A stretch of 64,000 bases of DNA from an uncultured Bacteroidales bacterium (GTDB lineage: Bacteria; Bacteroidota; Bacteroidia; Bacteroidales; F082): the NCBI GenBank assembly GCA_937926515.1, contig CALAZZ010000147.1, positions 6,690 through 70,689 of the forward strand. The letters run 5' to 3'. The notes below the pieces were generated by a model, which saw only the letters and a program-made list of their open reading frames with translations, searched no databases and was not told the DNA's origin. A program made the translations under genes and the position numbers. This document shows, piece by piece, positions 51,674 to 60,448 of this stretch (position 1 is the stretch's first letter; each line of letters opens with the position of its first letter).

Positions 51674-52539
51674 TCTCGATCCAGCATTTTGATTGAATTT
51701 GAAATTGTGCTTAACTCATGTGCTTCGTTCATAACGGCCTTCACTTTGTTTTTATTCTTGAGCATTTTATGCAGGAGTGATTCATATTGTGCCAATTCAA
51801 AGCATAAAACAATATTATTTTCCAGCAATTCTGATTTATATTTACGACTAAGCTCTGTCAATGCCGTTATGGGAAAAAGTCCTGCTTTTTCAACCATCTC
51901 TTTCAGGCCTCTGCTTTGGGGATAATCCCATCCAATAAGGCGCAAACCGACACATCGACCATAGTCAGCGGCATCGCTGGTAAAGCGCGTATTGGTGACC
52001 ACCCAGCCTTCATAGGTCATATCGTCCCTACCCTGTTCCTCCTGCCACACAGCAAGGAGGTCCTGAAAACGAGATTGGATATAAAGCGGCACATGCACAT
52101 TGCTGACTTTCCCACGGGTATTGTGGTACTTGCATTCAACCATGATTTTTTTCTTTTCGTTGACTGCAATCACATCCACCTCATGCTGGACACATTTTCC
52201 CTTCATTTGCTGACTTACCTTTACCTGATAACCCATTCGTTTGAGAATCTCGCCTACAAAATGCTCGAACGGATAACCTGTGGGTCCCATCTGCATAATG
52301 GCATCTTTGAGGCTATATCGGGCAGCACTCAACTTTTCATACTTACGCAATAACCTAAAAGCCAATTGATAAATCTTTTTTGTGCTGATGCCATCGTATA
52401 AAAAATCCTTTACTTCAAGTACAACTTTTTCAACCAATTTATCAGCTGCTCCTGAGCGCTTGAGTGAATGGCGCAACTTCTCTTCCGAAAATGGATGTTG
52501 TTCACCGGTTGCCTTTGTAACATTAGTCATTTGGGTCAT
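51667..52539 (-). CDS. ATP-cone and restriction-endonuclease-like domain protein
   Basis: A 290-residue protein. Residues about 4-90 form an ATP-cone (KATGEQHPFSEEKLRHSLKRSGA...KIYQLAFRLLRK). Residues about 92-175 are a PD-(D/E)xK nuclease-like fold of the Mrr type: EHFVGEILKRMGYQV, then HEVDVIAVNEKKKIMVECKY, giving candidate active-site residues Glu120/Asp122, Glu135 and Lys137. The C-terminal 100 residues are helical and unassigned. ATP-cone plus nuclease proteins of this type are widespread in Bacteroidota with no settled role. It lies opposite to the menaquinone genes, between menD and menB, with a 7-base convergent overlap with menD. Confidence 0.75.
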   Translation of the reverse strand: MTQMTNVTKATGEQHPFSEEKLRHSLKRSGAADKLVEKVVLEVKDFLYDGISTKKIYQLAFRLLRKYEKLSAARYSLKDAIMQMGPTGYPFEHFVGEILKRMGYQVKVSQQMKGKCVQHEVDVIAVNEKKKIMVECKYHNTRGKVSNVHVPLYIQSRFQDLLAVWQEEQGRDDMTYEGWVVTNTRFTSDAADYGRCVGLRLIGWDYPQSRGLKEMVEKAGLFPITALTELSRKYKSELLENNIVLCFELAQYESLLHKMLKNKNKVKAVMNEAHELSTISNSIKMLDRDY

Positions 52540-52685
52540 GGGTAATTGAGTTTAAAACCTTATAAAATTAAGGATATTATTTCACAGCTGTGACCTCATT
52601 CAATACAAGCCTGATAATTTCATAAATTCGCAAGCAGAAAAAAACATTTGATAGCCAATCCTTGTTGTCTAAAATAAAAAAAGCT

Positions 52686-53510
52686 ATGTCAGAGCAAAGA
52701 AAGTGGAAATCACTAAAAAATTATAAAGACATTCGTTTCGAGCAATGGAACCATATTGCCAAGATCACTATAAATCGACCTGAGGTTCAAAATGCTTTCA
52801 GGCCGACCACCACTTTTGAAATGGCTGATGCCTTGGATATTTGCCGGGAGGATCAGCAGATATACACCATCATACTGACAGGTGAAGGCGACAAGGCATT
52901 CTGCAGCGGTGGCGACCAGCAAGTTAAAGGACAGGGAGGCTATATTGATGAAGAGGGGATACCTCGTTTGAATGTGCTTGATGTTCAGCGCAAAATCAGG
53001 TCAATGCCTAAGCCCGTTGTGGCAATGGTAAATGGGTGGGCTGTAGGTGGAGGCCATGTGTTGCATGTGATCTGTGATCTGACCATCGCCTCTGAAAATG
53101 CACGTTTTGGTCAGGTGGGGCCCAAAGTAGGCAGTTTTGATGCTGGCTTGGGATCCTCATACCTGGCTAGCATCGTAGGTCAAAAAAAAGCACGTGAAAT
53201 CTGGTTCCTAAATCAGTTTTATTCAGCCAAAGAAGCACTGGAAATGGGCTTGGTGAATAAAGTGGTGCCCCTTGAAAAACTTGAAGATACAACGGTTGAA
53301 TGGTGCCAGATCATGATGAAACGCAGCCCGATGGCTTTACGAATGATCAAGTTGGGTTTGAATGCCGAGCTGGATGGACAAATTGGCCTTCAGGAATTTG
53401 CCGGAAATGCCACACTGCTTTATTACCTGACTGAAGAAGCACAGGAAGGTAAACATGCTTTTTTGGAAAAACGAGATCCGGATTTTCATAAATACCCTAA
53501 GTTCCCTTAA
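52686..53510 (+). CDS. menB: 1,4-dihydroxy-2-naphthoyl-CoA synthase
   Basis: A 274-residue crotonase-fold enzyme, normal length (about 273), from the ATG at 52686; a TTG 24 bases upstream is less likely. Motifs: ITINRPEVQNAFRPTT, FCSGGDQQVKGQGGY, NGWAVGGGHVLHVICDLTIA, GQVGPKVGSFDAGLGSSYLA, and NKVVPLEKLEDTTVEW. It cyclises O-succinylbenzoyl-CoA to DHNA-CoA. First gene of the menB-A-C-E run; 9 bases to menA. Confidence 0.95.
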   Translation: MSEQRKWKSLKNYKDIRFEQWNHIAKITINRPEVQNAFRPTTTFEMADALDICREDQQIYTIILTGEGDKAFCSGGDQQVKGQGGYIDEEGIPRLNVLDVQRKIRSMPKPVVAMVNGWAVGGGHVLHVICDLTIASENARFGQVGPKVGSFDAGLGSSYLASIVGQKKAREIWFLNQFYSAKEALEMGLVNKVVPLEKLEDTTVEWCQIMMKRSPMALRMIKLGLNAELDGQIGLQEFAGNATLLYYLTEEAQEGKHAFLEKRDPDFHKYPKFP

Positions 53511-53519
53511 CAACAAGTT

Positions 53520-54419
53520 ATGCCAGGTATAAACTCATGGGTTAAAGCAGCACGGCTGCGTACGCTACCATTGGCATTGTCAAGCATTGCCATGGGTGGG
53601 TTTCTGGCTGCCAACCATCCCCGGTTTAATCTGACAGCTGTAATTTTGGCCGGGATTACTACTTTATTTTTGCAAATCTTATCCAATCTGGCAAATGATT
53701 ATGGCGATTCCATAAGTGGGGTTGACAGCACCAACCGAATCGGGCCTGCACGTACGGTTCAAAGTGGTGAAATCAGTCCACAGCAAATGAAGAAAGCTGT
53801 GCTTTTATTTGTTGTTCTCTCTCTTTTAAGCGGTTTGCTTTTAATCAATTATACCGTTGGTATATCTTCTGCCATATCTATTGTTTTTATTCTGTTAGGG
53901 ATTGTGTCCATTGCGGCAGCCATTAAATATACAGTGGGAAAAAACCCATACGGTTATGCCGGCTTAGGTGACTTATTTGTGTTCATCTTTTTTGGCTTGT
54001 TAGGTGTTTGTGGCACTTACTTCCTGGCTACCATAAATTGGGATTCAGCCGTTTTAATGCCTGCAGCAGCTATGGGATTATTGAGCACAGGCGTGTTGAA
54101 CCTAAATAATATGCGCGATGCTGCCAGTGATAAATTGAATGGAAAAAATACCATGGCAGTAAAAATCGGTGCAAGGGCTTCACTCATTTATCATACTTTC
54201 CTGGTCTTGTTTCCATTTTTACTCTTGTTTATCTATGTGATTTTACGTTATAACGCTTTCCAGTCTTATGCATTCTTGTTGCTATTGCCATTCTTTGTGC
54301 TGGATCTATGGAATATTTCCAACATTACAGATGCGCAAAAACTTGATCCTTTCCTTAAAAAACTAGCCATAAAAACCCTGTTGCTAACCTTGGTGTTCGG
54401 GCTGGGTATTATGATTTGA
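53520..54419 (+). CDS. menA: 1,4-dihydroxy-2-naphthoate polyprenyltransferase
   Basis: A 299-residue UbiA-type membrane enzyme with eight or nine helices. Aspartate-rich motifs: NDYGDSISGVDSTNRIGPA (first) and NNMRDAASDKLNGKNTMAV (second), which bind polyprenyl diphosphate with Mg2+. KAARLRTLPLALSSIAMG opens the protein, as in other MenA. It attaches the prenyl chain to DHNA. One base separates its TGA from the menC ATG. Confidence 0.93.
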   Translation: MPGINSWVKAARLRTLPLALSSIAMGGFLAANHPRFNLTAVILAGITTLFLQILSNLANDYGDSISGVDSTNRIGPARTVQSGEISPQQMKKAVLLFVVLSLLSGLLLINYTVGISSAISIVFILLGIVSIAAAIKYTVGKNPYGYAGLGDLFVFIFFGLLGVCGTYFLATINWDSAVLMPAAAMGLLSTGVLNLNNMRDAASDKLNGKNTMAVKIGARASLIYHTFLVLFPFLLLFIYVILRYNAFQSYAFLLLLPFFVLDLWNISNITDAQKLDPFLKKLAIKTLLLTLVFGLGIMI

Positions 54420-54420
54420 A

Positions 54421-55467
54421 ATGAGAGCATCGATCATTCCATATAATCTAAAATTCAAACAGGCTGCCGGCACTTCCAGGGGTATCTTATACGAAAAGGA
54501 ATCGTGGTTTATTGTGCTTGAATCGAATGGCATAAGAGGAATAGGTGAATGCAGCCTGATACCAGGTTTGAGTCCCGAAAACAGGAATCTTTACGAATCA
54601 GAATTGGACTGGCTTGTTGAAAACACAAGCGCCATTGAGTCATGGTTAACTGTCAAAGGCAATTTATTTCCCTCTATTAAATTTGGTATTGAAACAGCCC
54701 TGGCCGACCTCAATTCGGGTGGTAAGCAGTTATTTGAACAGGATGAATTTACATCAGGTCGATCGGGCATTCCCATAAACGGGTTAATATGGATGGGTGA
54801 TGCCAATTTCATGAGAGACCAGGTTCGCACCAAAATTGAAGAAGGATTTCACTGTATTAAGATCAAGGTTGGTGCCATTGATTTTGAGGAAGAAATTTCT
54901 TTATTAAAGCTGATCAGAAAACAATTTGATGCCAAAACCATTGAGATACGCCTTGATGCCAATGGAGCATTCAATCCTAAGACAGCCATGGAGAAATTAA
55001 AGAGGTTATCGGAGTTTGAGATTCATTCCATAGAACAGCCTATTCGACCCGGCCAGATCGCATCGATGACTTCACTATCCGAAAAGAGCCCCATCCCTGT
55101 TGCCCTGGATGAGGAGCTTATCGGCCTGTATGACAAGAACAGGCAGTTCGAACTGCTAAACCTCATAAAGCCTGCATATATCATTCTGAAGCCAAGCCTT
55201 ATAGGAGGATTGCAACAGGCCAACCAATGGATTGCATTAGCAGAAAGCCTTGATGTGGGGTGGTGGGCTACTTCAGCCCTGGAATCAAATATCGGCCTGA
55301 ATGCAATAGCACAATGGGCTTTCAGCACAAAAAACCCCATGCATCAGGGGCTTGGAACAGGACAGCTGTATACAAACAATTTTGCAAGCCCTTTAGAGAT
55401 CCGTAATGGGTGTTTATATCACAACCCATCCGCATCCTGGAATCTTAAAATGCTGCAAACAGAATGA
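54421..55467 (+). CDS. menC: O-succinylbenzoate synthase
   Basis: A 348-residue enolase-superfamily enzyme. Catalytic Lys pair in CIKIKVGAIDFEEE, metal ligands in RLDANGAFN, IEQPI and ALDEELIG, and the final Lys in YIILKPSLIGG. ATSALESNIGLNAIAQWA is the C-terminal block typical of MenC. It dehydrates SHCHC to O-succinylbenzoate. It ends with an ATGA overlap with menE, so translation is coupled. Confidence 0.93.
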   Translation: MRASIIPYNLKFKQAAGTSRGILYEKESWFIVLESNGIRGIGECSLIPGLSPENRNLYESELDWLVENTSAIESWLTVKGNLFPSIKFGIETALADLNSGGKQLFEQDEFTSGRSGIPINGLIWMGDANFMRDQVRTKIEEGFHCIKIKVGAIDFEEEISLLKLIRKQFDAKTIEIRLDANGAFNPKTAMEKLKRLSEFEIHSIEQPIRPGQIASMTSLSEKSPIPVALDEELIGLYDKNRQFELLNLIKPAYIILKPSLIGGLQQANQWIALAESLDVGWWATSALESNIGLNAIAQWAFSTKNPMHQGLGTGQLYTNNFASPLEIRNGCLYHNPSASWNLKMLQTE

Positions 55468-56534
55468 ATAAGCTACCTGACAGATTGCTGCTAAACGGCG
55501 CATGGATTAGCAAGGAAGATATCGTGAATTTAAATCCATCTGGAGCGTCAGCAAAGGATCCACTGATCGGGAAAACCTTGAATTTTCTGCAGGAATGGTT
55601 TGATGATCAGGGAAAAATCCTGTTGAAGACTTCAGGTTCAACCGGGCATCCAAAACAAATACAGGTTGACAAGCAAAAAATGGTTTATAGTGCAGCTATG
55701 ACCAATACTTTCTTTAACATAGATGAAAATCATAAAATTCTGCTCTGCTTATCACCCGAATTTATTGCTGGTAAAATGATGATCGTCAGAGCAATGCTTG
55801 CAGGAGCAGAATTGGTTACCACCTCTGTTGACTCAAACCCTATCCGAACACTGAAGCAAGCAATAGATTTCTCAGCCATGGTACCACTTCAGCTTGCAAG
55901 CATCCTCAATGAAACGCCTGAGAAACTGAACCTAATCAAAAAACTGATCATTGGTGGAAGTGCCATCCCCCCATACCTGGAACAACAGATACAAAATGTA
56001 CAAACAGATTGCTGGCACACCTATGGCATGACTGAAACCTTAAGCCATGTTGCACTCAGGAAAATGAATCGTGGCGATCGAAGCGATTATTTTGTTCCTC
56101 TAAAAGGCATTGACATAAGTGAAGATGAAAGAGGTTGCCTCATGATCACAATTCCATATTTAAGTGATCAGCCTATTGTAAGCAATGATGTTGTAGCGAT
56201 CGAAAAGCAAGGTTTTAAAGTGTTGGGACGTTACGATGAAGTGATCATCACTGCAGGCTATAAAATTCATCCGGGTATTGTAGAGGATAAGCTCAGTCCC
56301 TTAATAAAACAGAAGTTCTTCATAGCACCGGAGATAAGCGTAATGGCAGGGCAACAGGTAATTCTTTTCATTGAAGACCAACTTACGATGTATGACCTTT
56401 TTATGCTCTGGGATAAGCTGGAAAAATGTTTGGAACCACATGAAATACCACGCAGGATCGTTGCGTGCGATCGGTTTCATTATTTACCAAGCGGTAAGCT
56501 TGACAAATTAAAAACCATTGAATCTTACGCTTGA
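55464..56534 (+). CDS. menE: O-succinylbenzoate--CoA ligase
   Basis: A 356-residue, short adenylate-forming ligase, the compact form found in Bacteroidota. The AMP-binding loop is LLKTSGSTGHPKQIQ; later TYGMTETLSHVALRK (motif for adenylate), and the C-terminal domain hinge VLGRYDEVIITAGYKIHPG and catalytic Lys in LPSGKLDKLK. It makes O-succinylbenzoyl-CoA for MenB. Last visible men gene; MenH (SHCHC synthase) was not found in the window. Confidence 0.9.
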   Translation: MNKLPDRLLLNGAWISKEDIVNLNPSGASAKDPLIGKTLNFLQEWFDDQGKILLKTSGSTGHPKQIQVDKQKMVYSAAMTNTFFNIDENHKILLCLSPEFIAGKMMIVRAMLAGAELVTTSVDSNPIRTLKQAIDFSAMVPLQLASILNETPEKLNLIKKLIIGGSAIPPYLEQQIQNVQTDCWHTYGMTETLSHVALRKMNRGDRSDYFVPLKGIDISEDERGCLMITIPYLSDQPIVSNDVVAIEKQGFKVLGRYDEVIITAGYKIHPGIVEDKLSPLIKQKFFIAPEISVMAGQQVILFIEDQLTMYDLFMLWDKLEKCLEPHEIPRRIVACDRFHYLPSGKLDKLKTIESYA

Positions 56535-56586
56535 AATCATCAATAACCAGAGCATAATAGAAAAAAGATTTTTCCCCGGCTTTTCC

Positions 56587-56594
56587 TACCTTTG
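56587..56594 (+). promoter_or_regulatory. -7 element upstream of hutU (TACCTTTG)
   Basis: A perfect TAnnTTTG box 22 bases before the ATG at 56617, inside the 82-base menE-hutU gap. It supports the ATG over the longer frame. Confidence 0.4.
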
Positions 56595-56616
56595 CAACAT
56601 ACACAAACTTTGGAAG

Positions 56617-58626
56617 ATGAGCGTATTAAAAGAATTTCAACAATCTGTTTTACAGGGGATTCCCGAAACACTACCCAAACCAAAACCATTTGACCCCAGT
56701 CAGAACCATGCGCCGCGTCGAAAAGATATTTTATCATCTTCAGAGAAGCGATTGGCAGTAAAGAACGCATTGAGGTATTTCCCCGAAAAATTTCATGAGG
56801 TACTGGCACCTGAATTTGCCGAGGAGCTTAACACCTACGGCCGTATTTATATGTACCGGTTCAGGCCGGATTATAGGATACATGCGCGTAACATTGATGC
56901 TTTTCCGCATCAGTCAAAACAAGCTGCGGCAATCATGCTAATGCTTAGCAACAACCTGGATGATGCTGTAGCACAGCACCCACATGAGTTGATCACCTAT
57001 GGAGGCAATGGGGCTGTGTTTCAAAACTGGGCACAATACCTCATTACCATGAAGTACCTGGCAACCATGACCGATGAACAGACCTTGGTGCTATATTCGG
57101 GGCACCCCATGGGTTTATTCCCATCGCATAAGGATGCACCCCGGGTAGTTGTCACTAATGGCATGGTCATCCCCAATTACTCCAAACAGGATGATTGGGA
57201 GCGATTCAATGCACTTGGCGTGTCACAATACGGCCAAATGACAGCCGGTTCGTTTATGTATATTGGCCCTCAGGGTATCGTACACGGCACTACAATAACG
57301 GTGCTCAATGCTGCACGAATGAAACAGCATCCTGGACATAGAAAAGGCATAAAGCTTTTCGTTACATCTGGCTTAGGCGGTATGAGTGGTGCTCAGCCAA
57401 AGGCAGGAAATATTGCCGGTGTGGTGAGCATTACTGCTGAGGTTAATCCAAAAGCTGCAATTAAACGACATAGGCAAGGATGGGTAGACGAAATAATGGA
57501 TCATGTAGATGCTGCTATAGATACAGCCCTGGAGTGGCAGGAAAAAAACACACCACATTCGATCGCATACCTGGGCAATATTGTAGACCTGTGGGAAAGA
57601 CTGGCCGAAAGAAATATTGTGGTGGATATGGGCTCGGATCAAACATCCTTGCACAATCCATGGGCAGGAGGCTATTATCCGGCAGGCATTACCTATGATG
57701 AGGCCAACGAAATGATGGCAAAACAACCAGAATTGTTCAGATCCATGGTACAAGAATCCCTCAAACGGCAGGTAAGAGCCATAAATATGCTTACCAGCAA
57801 AGGCATGTACTTCTTCGATTATGGCAATGCCTTCCTGCTGGAAAGCAGCCGAGCCGGAGCTGATATTATGGGTGCAGATGGCAACTTTCGCTATCCTTCA
57901 TATGTACAGGATATTATGGGTCCTATGTGTTTTGATTACGGATTTGGACCCTTCAGATGGGTTTGCACCTCATCCAAACCTGATGATCTGGCCGTTACTG
58001 ACAAAATCGCATGCGAGGTTCTGGAAACTATCGCTGCAACGGCTCCTGATGAGATACGACAGCAAATGACCGACAATATTCACTGGATCAAGGAAGCAGA
58101 TAAAAATAAGCTGGTTGTAGGATCGCAGGCACGTATATTGTATGCTGATGCTGAAGGACGTATAAAAATTGCTGCTGCCTTCAATCAAGCCATTGCTGAT
58201 GGAAAAATTTCAGGGCCGGTAGTTTTGGGCCGCGATCATCACGATGTGTCCGGCACAGATTCGCCCTTTCGAGAAACATCCAATATTTATGACGGAAGCA
58301 GTTTTACAGCCGACATGGCAATACAAAATGTGATCGGAGATGCATTTCGTGGTGCAACATGGGTAAGCATACACAATGGAGGCGGCGTGGGTTGGGGTGA
58401 GGTGATCAATGGCGGATTTGGCATGCTGCTCGATGGCTCTGCCGACGCTGACCGCAGGCTACGATCCATGTTGCATTGGGACGTAAACAATGGCATCGCC
58501 AGGCGCAGCTGGGCAAGGAATAAGGAAGCCATGTTTGCACTTGAACGAGCCATGAAAGCTGAACCCTTGCTTCATGTCACCATGCCACATCTTGCATCAG
58601 ATGAATTGTTGGATCAATTATTTTAA
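56617..58626 (+). CDS. hutU: Urocanate hydratase
   Basis: A 669-residue urocanase of the long form (about 670; the E. coli/Pseudomonas type is about 557). ATG at 56617 is preferred because GGAAG precedes it and a TACCTTTG box lies upstream; the frame open from 56518 overlaps menE. Signatures: LVLYSGHPMGLFPSH, TSGLGGMSGAQPKAGNIAG (NAD site), LGNIVDLWERLAE, DMGSDQTSLHNPW, YPAGITYDEA, RDHHDVSGTDSPFRET and HNGGGVGWGEVINGG. NAD-dependent hydration of urocanate in histidine degradation. The other hut genes are absent here. Confidence 0.94.
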   Translation: MSVLKEFQQSVLQGIPETLPKPKPFDPSQNHAPRRKDILSSSEKRLAVKNALRYFPEKFHEVLAPEFAEELNTYGRIYMYRFRPDYRIHARNIDAFPHQSKQAAAIMLMLSNNLDDAVAQHPHELITYGGNGAVFQNWAQYLITMKYLATMTDEQTLVLYSGHPMGLFPSHKDAPRVVVTNGMVIPNYSKQDDWERFNALGVSQYGQMTAGSFMYIGPQGIVHGTTITVLNAARMKQHPGHRKGIKLFVTSGLGGMSGAQPKAGNIAGVVSITAEVNPKAAIKRHRQGWVDEIMDHVDAAIDTALEWQEKNTPHSIAYLGNIVDLWERLAERNIVVDMGSDQTSLHNPWAGGYYPAGITYDEANEMMAKQPELFRSMVQESLKRQVRAINMLTSKGMYFFDYGNAFLLESSRAGADIMGADGNFRYPSYVQDIMGPMCFDYGFGPFRWVCTSSKPDDLAVTDKIACEVLETIAATAPDEIRQQMTDNIHWIKEADKNKLVVGSQARILYADAEGRIKIAAAFNQAIADGKISGPVVLGRDHHDVSGTDSPFRETSNIYDGSSFTADMAIQNVIGDAFRGATWVSIHNGGGVGWGEVINGGFGMLLDGSADADRRLRSMLHWDVNNGIARRSWARNKEAMFALERAMKAEPLLHVTMPHLASDELLDQLF

Positions 58627-59102
58627 GGGCATTATTCATTGTGTTAATAGATTCGGGTGTGTTTTCTAAATGTGTGAAGAATTCATTGGCACAACCTTCG
58701 CGAGTTCTTCCGGTTGAACAGAAGAAGAAAGTGAAATCACCAAATACTCATGCATTTATGTGCTTTAGTATTGGCAAAAGCGTGTTCCGGCAGCCGGTTG
58801 AGCCCAGGTAAATGCCTTAGTGCCACGTGAAAGGCGGTTTTATTATCGAAACGGTAGTGTTTCCACAGTTTATTTGCAGGGTATTTAGATTTTCACAAAA
58901 TGGCAATTGAAGCATGGGACAGGCCTGCGCCAATACTCAAATTGTATGCAGAAATTTTAACTGCATAAAAATCATCTTCAACACCAAGGATTTGCGAGTC
59001 CCAATAAATATGGCGTAATCCTTTATCCTCCAACAATCAAACCGGCAATAGCCTTGATAAAAGCAGAATATGGAGCTATGCCCTGGTCAGGAATTACTTA
59101 GG
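58627..59102. other. Intergenic region with decayed coding sequence
   Basis: 476 bases between hutU and the adenylate kinase gene. No intact gene; most of it is taken by the minus-strand gene remnant described at 58737-59036. Confidence 0.5.
58737..59036 (-). pseudogene. Remnant of an unidentified gene with in-frame stop
   Basis: A minus-strand frame of about 100 codons reads protein-like on both sides of one TGA (58893-58895). Upstream part: KGLRHIYWDSQILGVEDD, FYAVKISAYNLSIGAGL; downstream part: HYRFDNKTAFHVALRHLPG, LNRLPEHAFANTKAHK. No start codon is visible at its 5' side, and a further protein-like stretch (GIAPYSAFIKAIAGLIVGG) continues in a shifted frame near 59037-59095, so a frameshift is likely as well. 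I could not identify the family. It may be a degenerate relative of a metabolic enzyme. Confidence 0.35.
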
Positions 59103-60275
59103 CTACCTCAGGTTACGGATTGATTTCAACAAGGTATTGCGCAATCGTTCATATACTGCCTCATCTGAACCAGTGCCCTCAACTTCGATGACCTGGTTCT
59201 GTTGATGGTAATATTCCAAAACCGGTTCTGTTCGTTGCTCATGCTCCTCAAGCCTGGCCACAATCGTAGCTGCGCTGCTATCATATGGCATTTTGGCTGT
59301 GGTATGACTGCGTGCATCTAACCGGCGTATCAACTCAAGCAGCGGTACCTTTAAGTTGATCACACATGAAATGGCAGCACCTTGCTTCTTAAGCAAACCA
59401 TCCAGAATATAGGCTTGCACCAGGGTGCGCGGATAGCCTTTGAAAATATATCCCCTACCGGTACCATCCGTTGATTTAAGTTTTTTCTCAATCAGCCTGA
59501 TCACCAACTCATCCGGCACAAGCAGACCTTTTGAAAGATATGGTTCAATTTTGCCGGACAAAGGTCCTTTTTCTTTCACCTCTTCATGTAACAACTCACC
59601 GGTTGATACGACCTGCAGATTGAAATCCCTGGCCAGACGCATGGCCTGTGTTGCCCGTCCTGCTCCGGGATAACCAAACAATATGATATTGGCCGGTTTC
59701 CGGTTCAGTTCATCTGTGATATGCTTATTAATGCGATCGAACACCTCTACGGCTGTGCCCTTGCCATTGATTCGCGTTAGAATGCCATCACTTTCATAAA
59801 ACTCCAATAGTGGTAGTGTTTTTTGATGGTATTCCTGCAAGCGTCGTTTGATTACAACCTCATTGTCATCGGACCTGTTTTGTTCCTTAGCCCGCTGCAA
59901 TAAACGACTAACACACTCATCGTCGGGTACTTCAAGGATAAATATCCTCGTAAGAGTGGTTTGCAAACGTGTAAACAGCCCATCCAGAATATAAGCCTGC
60001 ACATAGGTACGTGGAAATCCATCAAAAAGGAATCCTTCGCTTCGTGCATCAGCCTGCAAGGCGTTACCAATGATCTGTACAATGATCTCATCATCGACAA
60101 GACCGCCTGACTCGATGATTTTCTTTGCTTTCATCCCTAATTGGCTTCTTGCTTTTATCTCTTTTCGCAATGCCTCACCGGTAGATATGTAGTTCAAATT
60201 GTATCGCGACATCAGCATCTCGGACTGGGTCCCTTTTCCGGCACCGGGAGGTCCAAACAGGATGAAGTTGAGCAT
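59103..60275 (-). CDS. Double adenylate kinase; second domain probably inactive
   Basis: A 390-residue protein from the ATG at 60275 (a TTG 30 bases upstream also opens the frame). Two AK domains in tandem, about 2-190 and 195-390. Domain 1 has an intact P-loop GPPGAGKGT (8-16, Lys14), STGEALR, FLFDGFPRT (Mg-ligand Asp85), and a short-LID NRSDDNEVVIKRR, like eukaryotic AK1/UMP-CMP kinases. Domain 2 keeps the frame but has GYPGAGRAT (201-209, Arg207 in place of the P-loop Lys) and YIFKGYPRT (Lys279 in place of the Mg Asp), so it should not catalyse. It could be a regulatory or structural partner of domain 1. Interconverts AMP, ADP and ATP. Cytoplasmic. Confidence 0.88.
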   Translation of the reverse strand: MLNFILFGPPGAGKGTQSEMLMSRYNLNYISTGEALRKEIKARSQLGMKAKKIIESGGLVDDEIIVQIIGNALQADARSEGFLFDGFPRTYVQAYILDGLFTRLQTTLTRIFILEVPDDECVSRLLQRAKEQNRSDDNEVVIKRRLQEYHQKTLPLLEFYESDGILTRINGKGTAVEVFDRINKHITDELNRKPANIILFGYPGAGRATQAMRLARDFNLQVVSTGELLHEEVKEKGPLSGKIEPYLSKGLLVPDELVIRLIEKKLKSTDGTGRGYIFKGYPRTLVQAYILDGLLKKQGAAISCVINLKVPLLELIRRLDARSHTTAKMPYDSSAATIVARLEEHEQRTEPVLEYYHQQNQVIEVEGTGSDEAVYERLRNTLLKSIRNLR

Positions 60276-60448
60276 GGGCTTTGTATGATTTGATTTGTAT
60301 AGCAATGATAGCTATTATTGTCCAATCATGCAAGCCGGTATCTATATCCCGTACCCTACAAGCAATATAAGTTGACACTACATGATTTCTATTAGATAGA
60401 AACCGATTTATACCCAAAAAACATCCGACCTTTGCAAAAAATGAAGCA

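Noticed and set aside
58627..59102. Possible tRNA or small RNA gene
   Set aside because: No cloverleaf or T-loop motif; the region reads as decayed protein sequence.
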